Source: Pratylenchus scribneri
Taxonomy: Eukaryota; Nematoda; Chromadorea; Rhabditida; Pratylenchidae
Length of the DNA stretch: 64,000 bases
Reading direction: 5' to 3'
Assembly (NCBI GenBank): GCA_030063045.1
Contig: JAQSEB010000042.1
Coordinates: forward strand, 682,001 to 746,000
Made by a program: the position numbers and the translations under genes. Below are positions 46,046 to 55,015 of this stretch, piece after piece. The notes under the pieces were generated by a model. That model was not told where the DNA came from, searched no databases, and worked only from the letters and a program-made list of their open reading frames with translations. Within the stretch, counting starts at the first letter, position 1. The number at the start of each line of letters is the position of its first letter.

Positions 46046-47023
46046 TCAGCAAATTGTGTGGATACCAAAAAATGAAATGACTAATGCCAGCATCATAATT
46101 TTTCCGCCAATTATCATTTTATGCTTTCCCAATGCCGCATTGCAGTAATCATAAAAGCATGTTTTGCAATAACATCCAGCCAATTTTGTTTTCTCACAGA
46201 AATCGTGTTGGGCACAACCACGCATTTCTGAAAAAAATAAAATTTTTTATGCTTAAGAAGTAAAAAAATTTTCCTTCAGGAATATAAAATTTTTATTTAA
46301 AAAACAAAAATCCGAAAAAAAACTTTCTGAACACGCTAATTCTATCATCTATCTATTTGTAAATACATAATGTCAACTATAAGCAAAAATGCACATAGTT
46401 TAAAAATAATTGTACTTCTTCAATACGAATTTTAAAAATGTGGATAAAGCTATTATAAATAATAGGTGTATAAAATTACATCCCATATGCATTTTTAAGG
46501 GTAAGTATTATGTTCCCTAATAAAAGGTATAATATGATAATATGACAAAATGGATCCCATATTCAAGTGTAGCACCCAAATATCTTTCCTTAAATTAGTA
46601 AAAAAATTGTGCAGCACAATTCTGATAATTCCATCTTTTTTAAATAAAAATTATAAAAACCAACCACCCCCAGCCACCAATTCCTTTATTTGTTCCCTAT
46701 CGATATCTTCAGCATTCATCAATTCTTCAATTGGACATTTGATGCGCAGACAAATGGAATGAACCATCTTGCATTCGCCACGGTCCCAAAAGCCCCAACC
46801 AGGTTTCTGATGATAGCAGTAAAGACCTGTGCCTGTGGGTGTTAAAAATTAAAATTTTGATAATGTGAGAAAATTTTGATGTAATTCTATTTCATTTTTG
46901 AGGCTATTATTTATATTTTACAATGAATTTTAACATAAAATTACCACGTTTTGCCGATGCTATCATGAAGGTGATAATAAATATCAATCCAATTAAAGTG
47001 GTCAAATTATTGCAGCACTTCAT
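46046..47023 (-). CDS. Ly6/uPAR-like protein, copy 4, shortened tail (about 142 aa)
   Basis: Minus-strand exons 47023-46945, 46832-46665 and 46227-46046. Leader MKCCNNLTTLIGLIFIITFM; exon 2 LYCYHQKPGWGFWDRGEC and ICLRIKCPIEEL; exon 3 RGCAQHDFCEKTK, GCYCKTCFYDYCNAAL. The hydrophobic tail IMMLALVISFFGIHTIC ends early: compared with the other copies about 15 bp around the GHLF codons are missing, which shifts the frame; the old ending (PHNLLMMFG) is still readable one frame away. The tail remains hydrophobic, so the protein may still be anchored. I keep it as a gene because all splice sites and cysteines are intact. Confidence 0.65.
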
Positions 47024-47155
47024 CGAAAGTTTCAGCAAAATTTATAATGAAATTATTTATGTCAATTAAATAATTAAAATTGGAATGAAAAAATAATATT
47101 AGGAATTTGTTTTCTAGTCAAATGGAAATAAATAATAAAAAAAATTGGAAAATTC

Positions 47156-47760
47156 GGCAATCCTAAAGAATCCGGGCCACAAAAAATTTTTTTTTAAAAA
47201 CAGATTTTCTAGGATAAAAATTGATGCTGAACTCAGATCTAACATCCTTTTTGTCATATCTTGTCATCTTGGTAAGATAATGACAACTTTTATCAAGAAA
47301 AAAGTAAAGGGGGGGGGGACCAAGGGCATTTTTGATCAAAATTTTTATATGGCCAAATAATAGCTCAATCAACGCAGCTCGATGAGAGGAATCGAATGGT
47401 ACCACTTTTATAGGGTAATATGCAGTTATTGTCAAGTTATGACCAAAAGAAATTTTGTCTTGGTAAGGTATTTAGACCTCTAACTTGCCAATAATTAAAT
47501 ATTACCCTATAAAAGTGGTACCATTCGATTCCTCTCATCGAACTGCGTTGATTGAGCTATTATATTGCCATATAAAAATTTTGACCAAAAATGCCCTTGG
47601 TCCCCCCTTTGCTTTTTCATGGTAAGAAGTTGGCATTATCTTACCAAGATGACAAGATATGACAAAAAGGATGTTAGATCTGAGTTCAGCATCAATTTTT
47701 ATCCTAGAAAATCTGTTTTTAAAAAAATTTTTTTTGTGGCCCGGATTCTTTAGGATTGCC
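47156..47760. mobile_element. Palindromic element, copy 2
   Basis: Same sequence as 9297-9886 over the whole length: GGCAATCCTAAAGAATCCGG at the start and its reverse complement at the end, with CCATTCGATTCCTCTCATCG in the middle arms. Flanks GAAAATTC and GGAAATTC are a 7-of-8 target duplication. It lies upstream of Ly6 copy 4. Confidence 0.88.
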
Positions 47761-48458
47761 GGAAATTCTATGGAAAATGGGGGGTGGGGGGAGGAGTGGG
47801 GAAAAGGAATTTTGATTTTAATATACAGCTAATTGCTTGATAAATTAATCTATAAATTATTTTCAAATAAGTAAATAAACATTTTTAAATGATTAACAAC
47901 AAATATGTCTCCGAAATCAAAGACATTTGGATGGAGATTATTGGAATAATAATGGGCTAAATTATTTTGAAATTGACAAAAATTTTTTTCGGATAGATCC
48001 CAGCTGCTGCCGGGCGATAGCTGACTCATCCGAATTATGGCCAAAAATGAACAATAGGTCTACTAGCTGGGGTCAAACTGCTCTGCTGATGGAATATTAT
48101 TTGAAGGAAGAATTCCTTACATGAAAGGAAATTGAAATGATTGGAGAAAACTTGGACGAAGTGAATAATGGAGGGAAGGTCTGGCAAAAATGGAATTTAA
48201 TGTTGTGAATTAAGGGAGGAAGATGGTTCAATGGCTAATTTGTTTCCTAATTAGCAGCAGTCAGTCAAATTCCATGATAAACGGTCAAATTCAGAATATC
48301 CTCCCAAAAATGGCTTTTTGGATGATTATTTGGTTAATTTAATTTAATATTATTATCATGATTGTCATTAAAATTGATTCAAATTATAATGTATTAAAAT
48401 TATATTTCTCAGCAATTCTTCAATTCCATCCTTCAAATTCTAGATTCTTCATTCCGCA
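47761..48458. other. Intergenic, no gene recognised
   Basis: AT-rich sequence with a short G-rich tract (47780-47800). Nothing else recognised. Confidence 0.35.
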
Positions 48459-50329
48459 TTACCAGCCGGGATCAGTCCTCTTCTCGACGTATTCCTTAAG
48501 TTCGGGAAGAGAATTTACGCGGTTGATGAATTCAATTAATTCCGGAAATTTGTTGACCGCTTCCGGCTCCGATTTACGCAATGTGTCCAAATATTCGATA
48601 ACCTTGACAAAAATGTTCAAAAAATTAATTGATGGAATAATTGAGAATTTACCACAAAATCAGCGATGCTTAATCCCGAGGGAAGAAGGAAACCGGAGCC
48701 AGATTCTTTCAACAATTTCACATAAAGTGAAAAGAAATTGTCGGCATTTGTGCGAAATTCTTCAGTCAGTTTTTTCTTAAATTTTCAATTTTTAATATTA
48801 TTAAAGTAAATTTTTGATTTTTTTTATAACAATAAATAGAGAAGGAAATTGACTAAAAATTGAATAAAAAAAATATTTTAATTTTGGCAAATTTAATTAA
48901 AAATGGCAATTTTAATTAATTAATTAATTAATTTGACTTTTTTTGAATTCAAATTAGAAAATTGATAAAATATCGATTTTTCTTGAACGAAATGCTTATA
49001 ATTTTTCCTATTTAAGTGAATTTCCGCGAAAATAGATTAGAGCGGGATTTCCACTTGACGACGGATATCACGTTAAAATTTTATAAAATTGGAATTTTTC
49101 ACCAATATTTATATTTTATTTGTTGCTAAATCCATCATTTATTTAATCCTTTTTAATAAAAATATAAAGTCCAATTAATATCCCAAAATATTACTCACCA
49201 AATCGCCTTCTTTGTATCCTCTTTTCACAAAAATATACGGCATTATTGCGTTTTGAACATCCTTTTGGAAATCGATAATTTCATTCATTTTTGCCTTCTC
49301 CCATTCATCTTTTCCACAAAGTCCTTTAAAAAATATAATTAAATATTTTAAAAATTACAAAAAATTATTACCACATTTTTCCCCTAAATAGCGCAAAATT
49401 GCAGCACTTTGGGACAATTGTTTCCCATCAATTTCGAGGACGGGAACTTTGCCATAGAAAAATTCTGAATAAATTTCGATGCTAATTTTACAATTATTTT
49501 AGGAAAAAATAGGCAGCATTTTGATAAGATCAAGCCAAATGGTTATCAAAATTTTCTTCACTCTTCTAAATATCTATTCAAATTTAGATCTTTACAATTT
49601 GATTAATATCATGGCATTTTGATAACCAAATGATTTAACAAAAATTAATGTTAAATATTTAATTTGTCGAAAAATTACTGAAAATGTCGAATTGGGTATT
49701 GAAAATGTCGAAAAGATTATAATGGTTTGGTCTTTGGTGGTTTGTCCTACACCCTCAAACCATATAATCCATTCGATAGAGCATGTCATGTCAAGACGCA
49801 TCGAATTGTATATATATATATATTTTGTAGATTTATACCTTTAATTTTAATCAACCATGACAATATAAAAATATATACCTATCGACGCATCCTGACGAGA
49901 TCTATAGATTGGGTTTAAGGTTTTAGTAGTCTAGGACAAACCCTTAAATCTTATAATCTTTTCGACATTTTCAATGTTTCTTTCGACAAATACCATTAAT
50001 TATAATTATTCAGAATTTCCAAAGAAGGAAAACTGCAAATTTTGGTTATTTTTTCCGCTTTTTAGTCATTGAAAATTTTAATCATATTTTCTAATCAATA
50101 TCAAAATAAAATATGCCAAATTTGCTAAATTTAAAGCTAATCTTTATATTTTAAAATTTTCAATCCCCTATCCAATTAATTTACTTGATTTTTCCTGTTC
50201 CGTCCATTTGGCCCAATCTAAATGGCTGAAACGAATATCTTCAAATGGTTGTTTTGTGTAAATAAACAATAGCCGAATTGCTTCGGCAATTCCGCGTCCA
50301 TCAAAATAATAAAGTTTATATTGGACCAT
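48459..50329 (-). CDS. Glutathione S-transferase, sigma-type (about 209 aa)
   Basis: Minus-strand exons 50329-50185, 49464-49372, 49323-49199, 48775-48653 and 48602-48459 join in one frame. N-terminal thioredoxin fold: [20 protein letters not shown], with the Tyr expected to activate glutathione, then [20 protein letters not shown] and RYLGEKCGL, the glutathione-binding VPxL and SQSxAI(L)RYL motifs. C-terminal helical domain: [38 protein letters not shown] and the ending [14 protein letters not shown]. Length and motifs match nematode sigma/prostaglandin-D-synthase-like GSTs, cytosolic or secreted enzymes that conjugate glutathione to electrophiles. No signal peptide. Intron 1 holds a palindromic element. 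Confidence 0.92.
49670..49990. mobile_element. Palindromic MITE-like element in GST intron 1
   Basis: ATTGAAAATGTCGAAAAGAT, TATAATGGTTTG and GGTTTGTCCTA at the left are mirrored by TAGGACAAACCCTTAAATC, TTATAATCTTTTCGACATTT and TCAAT at the right; inner arms CGATAGAGC..GACGCATCGA and CTATCGACGCATCCTGACGA also face each other. A one-armed relative lies at 4290-4555. Confidence 0.6.
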
Positions 50330-51430
50330 TTTTTGGGGAATATCTCTGTTTGGATTGAATGAAATATTCGTTAAAAATTTTATGAAAACATTTTGGTGAA
50401 TGTTTGATCTTTTCACAAAAATAGAATGAATTGAATGAGCCGTAAAATAAATTGTAAACAATTTTTTAATGGGTACAATTTAATGGGAAAGGCAAAGCAG
50501 GTGAAAAATGTGCAATGGAAAAAAATTTGTACACATTTTTATTATTGAATTGGGGATTAAGGGAATTGGTTGGGTGCGCAAGTGAAGACAAAAATAGATG
50601 AGAATGGGAATAATAAAATTACATTCATTTTATATTTTGGATTGATGGGAAATAGCATAAATGGATATTACGTATATTATATTTAATTAATTAATAATAA
50701 TTATTCAATCGAGTTATTTTTTTTTTATAATTTTAAAATAATTTTCAAGAGAAAGGCAAAAAGGAAATAAATTAACTATTTTTTGGTCAAATAAATCTTC
50801 ATCACACCACCATTATTCTTCTATTGAACCCCATTTTATTTTAATTATTATTTTGTTTCTAATTAATTATAATTAATAATTATTTCCTTCTCCTGTTCTA
50901 TTTCATACGGAATTGTTAGAAATGACAAATAATCATCAATGATCATTCATCAATTTCCTTTCAGAAAGGGCTTGTTTGTCAGAGAATAGGCCTTTGAATG
51001 CCCGAAGGAAGATACTGCTGCTGATGGGGGTGAAGGGAAGGCACAGGGAGGAAATTGGGAATTTCGGGGTATCAGCAAAGGGAGGAGTTAGATTTGAATG
51101 AAATGGGGCCATTTGGCCAAAAGCACCTGCTGGGCTAGTAATGGTGTTCCGACATTTGCGCATCCGACTATGGTGCATACAATCAAAAAACATATTTGCT
51201 ACCGATATATGCGCATGTGCATTCAAAAATTTAAAATGAATCATACCCTAAAATTCTACACCCACCAGCAGATTTCGGATTATCCAGTTAGGTTCGGCCA
51301 GGTATTTTTAAGTCAAAAATCCGGTTCGATGGTCTGTATTTTCCATTTCGCTGGTCTGTAACGAGAACGGACAAAGAGAATGAGAAGCCATCAAATTGTT
51401 GTTTTGCTGAAATGTGTTTGATGAGGGATG
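50330..51430. other. Intergenic; right end has promoter-like modules
   Basis: GST promoter side, then from about 50990 a module with GAATGAAATGGGGCCATTTG and GCCAAAAGCACC, related to modules at 51.66, 53.9, 54.25 and 54.75 kb. No coding exon recognised. Confidence 0.4.
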
Positions 51431-51431
51431 T

Positions 51432-51651
51432 GTACGGAAAATGGCCATAATAACAGGGAGGTGGTTGAGTACGGAAAATGGCCATAATAACAGGGAGGGG
51501 GTTGAGTACGGAAAATGGCCATAATAACAGGGAGGGGGTTGAGTACGGAAAATGGCCATAATAACAGAGAGGGGGTTGAGTACGGAAAATTGCCATAATA
51601 ACAGGGAGGGGGGCTGAGTACGGAAAATGACCATAATAACAGGGAGGAGGT
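51432..51651 (+). repeat. 37-bp minisatellite, 6 copies
   Basis: Unit GAGTACGGAAAATGGCCATA then ATAACAGGGAGGGGGTT, six near-identical copies. Single, diverged copies of the CATAATAACAGGGAG part occur at 53887 and 54254 in the promoter-like region of the 55-kb gene, suggesting local expansion of a promoter segment. Minus-strand open frames here are artefacts of the array. Confidence 0.85.
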
Positions 51652-51654
51652 TGA

Positions 51655-51990
51655 ATAATTGAATGAAATTTGATTCATTTGGCCAATGTCAGAGGGATGA
51701 GGCTCAGGAGGAAGGGCAGAAAAATAGAAAAGGGAGAGAATGCCGATGAAGTAGAATGGCACCAGAGAAAAGGACATCGAAGATAAAGCCACAAATCGCG
51801 GCCATTTCTGATATCCCCATATATATATGAAAGGAAACTCGATTTTAGTCCATATTATTCAAATATTTTTCGAGGTTGACAATTAACATCTCTAATCTTC
51901 CTATTTCATTTACCCCAAATTACTTCAAATTACCAATCCAAAAAATTCATTTTTATTGTAATTGAAAGGATTTTCTTTCAAATTTGCCTT
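51655..51990 (+). promoter_or_regulatory. Orphan copy of the 55-kb gene's promoter and 5' leader
   Basis: Contains GAATGCCGATGAAGTAGAAT, CCACAAATCGCGGCCATTTC, a TATATATATGAAAGG box and TTACTTCAAATTACCAATCC. The same order occurs at 54.85-54.96 kb before the gene at 55016 (TGCCGATGGAATGGAATGGC, ATTACCAATCCAAAAAATTT). No signal-peptide exon follows here; a poly-C tract and a decayed minus-strand exon do. Confidence 0.5.
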
Positions 51991-52089
51991 CAATCCGTGA
52001 CATTTGAATACTGCAAAACAAATATACATAATATACCCAATTCCTTCGACCTCAATGTCCCCCCCCCCCCCCCCCAGTAAATTAGTTCA

Positions 52090-52234
52090 CTCCAGAGCAG
52101 GGGTGGAACCGCAATTGGTCGTTGACAGAAATTTTGCGATTTTAGCATTCGTTCCTGCGAATTATAATTTTGAAATGGATTTTGCTGATGAACAATTTCT
52201 TCATTTTCATTAATTGTTGCATTCTTTCCGGTCA
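52090..52234 (-). pseudogene. Relic exon of the secreted coiled-coil family
   Basis: On the minus strand, after a TTTAAAG acceptor, the exon reads TGKNATINENEEIVHQQNPF then QNYNSQERMLK, aligning with TGMDAPANDNQQIAHQQNPL of the gene at 2241-5897 (exon 6). It then loses similarity. It lies downstream of the minus-strand first exon at 53624-53209 and probably belongs to the same broken copy. Confidence 0.6.
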
Positions 52235-52357
52235 CTTTAAATTGATATTTTAACGCTAAAAATTTAGAGAATCCCAAAAAAGAATTGAATATCTTCTGCC
52301 CACCCAAACCTAAGTGTATAAATTTGACAAATAATAAATCCCTAATTATGTTGATAT

Positions 52358-52895
52358 CAGTGTTGAGCACTCGTACTCGTACTCGTACTCGTACCTCGTA
52401 CTCGTACTCGTACTCGTACTACGAAATACGAGTACGAGTACGAACGATTTGAAATGGCCAGTACGAGGTACGAGTACGAATACGAGCCGATTTTTCCTCG
52501 TACTTAGTCGTACCAAAAAGTACGATAAAATTACGATAAAAAGTCAAAATTTTAGAATAAAATTGAACTTTTTAGTAAAAAATTTGTAAAAATTTGTTTC
52601 ATATCTATGCAATTCAACAAAAAATGTCTCAATTTTGACAAAAATATATCAATTTTGACAAAAATATATCAATTTTGACAAAAATATATCTATTTTTGAT
52701 TAAAAAATAAAAATTTATTTCAAAAAGTCGTAATTTTTGATTTCAAGTAAGTACGAGAAAGTACGAGGTACGAGTACGAGATACGAGGCCCAAAAATGGG
52801 TGGTACGAAAGTACGAGTACGAGTACGAGCCATCCGAAAAGGGCAGTACGAGGTACGAGTACGAGTACGAGCAAATTTTTAAATGCTCAACACTG
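52358..52895. mobile_element. hAT-like MITE 6 with 8-bp target duplication GTTGATAT
   Basis: Begins CAGTGTTGAGCA and ends TGCTCAACACTG, perfect inverted ends. GTTGATAT flanks it at 52350-52357 and 52896-52903. Both ends consist of ACTCGTACTCGTAC or GTACGAGTACGAG repeats; the centre has a short CAATTTTGACAAAAATATAT tandem. Confidence 0.88.
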
Positions 52896-53208
52896 GTTGA
52901 TATATAAGGCCAATTCAGGAAAAATTTGTGAATTAATTAGATTTTTATTATGGGTAAAATTAGTAATATTAGCTATGTTCTATTAAATTAAAATGGTAGC
53001 CTAAATTCAATATAAATTAAAAATATAAACATTAATTTCTACAATTCTGAATAAGATCTTTGATTTGTAGCATCGCTTTGCAAGTATTTTGGTAACCTCG
53101 GTGGTCGGTAGGACTTTTTGGAAATGTTTGCCGAATGATTTGTTTACGCTCAAATTAATCCAATAAATTGATAATTAAAATTATATATTATTTAATTAAT
53201 TTTTAATT

Positions 53209-53624
53209 TTATTTATTGCTAATTGTAAATTGAATTCTTAAGGTAATTAGTCTAGAAAACTTCTTGCTGCTGTCTTCTGAGTTCTGAGATGGCGTTGCTT
53301 GATGATCAAATGTTACCATTGGCGGAGGGGGCAAAAAATAATTTAGATCCTCTAATTGAGCAGATTTATCAAATCCTTCATTTGCATTTGACCATCTTGG
53401 TATAAGGGCATTCTCATGTATTTTCTCCCAATCCAGAATTCCACTTGCCCCAATATTATTTCTTTCCTCATCTTCTGCTTTTGTATTTGACAAATTTAGC
53501 CCCGATTCCAAATAAATTTTAGGTCTTTTATCTTTCCTTTGACCATCTTTACCATTACCATCAGCAGCAGCCATATTTACAAAAATGTTTATAAAAATAA
53601 TTAAAATAAATAGAATTTTTTCAT
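53209..53624 (-). pseudogene. First exon of a broken secreted coiled-coil family member
   Basis: The frame from 53574 starts MAAADGNGKDGQRKDKRPK and matches MAAGEDGGGPSQKKDKRP of the gene at 2241. Upstream, in the same frame, lies a leader KILFILIIFINIFVN, but its ATG (53624-53622) is one frame off because the following A run has six bases where the relative at 1754 has seven. So either a one-base deletion destroyed the leader or the homopolymer was misread. The exon runs on to a stop without a clear donor; a relic of a later exon lies at 52234-52090. Confidence 0.6.
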
Positions 53625-53699
53625 TTTCAACAAATTTCGACGAAATTAATTTTCAATTAAATTTATTTTCTTTCTTTTGAATTATTTTAAGCAAATGAA

Positions 53700-55015
53700 A
53701 TGAGGAAAATGTGAAAATTGGAATATTGTTGGTTAATATTATTAAAGGAAAAATCCAACCCGATTTTCATGGATCTGAACTCTGAAGCCAGCAGTAATGA
53801 TGCTTAATTAAATTTGTTCCAAATGTGAGAAAGGATCAATGAGCATTAGTTGAAGCAATAGTGCATGGATGGGTACACAAAAAGTCATAATAACAGGGAG
53901 AGGTGTGATTTTTGAATGAAGATGGTACATTTGGTCAACAGAATCAGAGGAGGCCAAGGAGGAAGATCAAACGAAAAGAACAAATAGATCAAATTGTTGG
54001 GGGGGGGGGGGGGGTGGGGAGGGTTAAGAAATGCCGATGGGGCAGTGGCATCAGGGAATTGGCCATATGAAATGGATGGGGAATTGAGAAGTTGCGATCT
54101 CAATGAAATAAAACTAAATGTTAGATTGAAAGCATTAAGGGGGGGGGGGAAGCTTGCCACAGATCGAGAGCCTTTTCTCTACGGCCCTGAAAAAGATCAA
54201 TTTGTGCAATGGAAGGAAAAAGTGAATACAGAGAATGTGGAGCCGGAAAATTGGCCATAATATCAGGGATGTGGCCAATAGAAGAGGGAATTGGAATGAA
54301 GATCAAACGAATAGAACAAATAGAACAAATAGATCGAACTATTCGTTAGGCAGAAAGAAGGATGGATTGACGAACCAGCTGCACTGAAGGAATGGAATTT
54401 GAACCAGAGAATGGGCCATCGGAGATTAAACCACAGATCTCGGCCAATTTTATTTTTAGGAAAATTTTCGAGGCCTACATCTACAATCTTCATCCATTTA
54501 CTCAAAATTTCTTCAAGTATACAAATTAAAAATAAAACCATTGAACAGTATGAAGGGAATCTAACCATGGAGGTAACCATTACTGCTCGATGCGCATGGA
54601 ATAAAGCTAAATGTTAGATTGGGATCATTGGAAGAGCATGTCACAGATCTCGCCATCTTTGTCGCCTTCAAAAATAGTATATGCCATGGAAGAGAAGAAA
54701 TAATGATTGATGAAGCCAACTACATGATGGTGGTTGGTTGGTGGGGTAGGCAAACTGAGGGATTAGATTTGAATGAACAAGAACATGGGGCCATTTCGCC
54801 AACATCGTAGTGGTGAAATCGGTGAGGAAGGGCAGAAAGATAGAAAAGAGGAGTGATTGCCGATGGAATGGAATGGCATCTCATTCTCATTTACTCCAAA
54901 TTACTTCAACAAATTACCAATCCAAAAAATTTTTTATATTGCATTTTAAAGGAACTTCTTACAAATTTTAATATTTGTTCATTTTGAATATCAAAAAGAG
55001 AGATAGGAAATGTTC
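53700..55015 (+). promoter_or_regulatory. Repeated promoter-like modules upstream of the 55-kb gene
   Basis: Several modules share GAATGAAGATGGTACATTTG, AAATGCCGATGGGGCAGTGG, and CCACAGATCTCGGCCA words (54149, 54430, 54645), plus TAAATGTTAGATTG twice (54115 and 54608). The last module (54840-54960) leads directly into the ATG at 55016. TGGCAT/ATGCCA words recur; this hexamer has been proposed as a gland-cell promoter motif in cyst nematodes, so gland expression is a speculation. A poly-G run lies at 54000. Confidence 0.45.

Noticed and set aside
51288..51792. Minus-strand frames with repeated PPCYYGHFPYST-like peptides
   Set aside because: The 37-bp minisatellite reads open in all three frames over its length; no gene signals.
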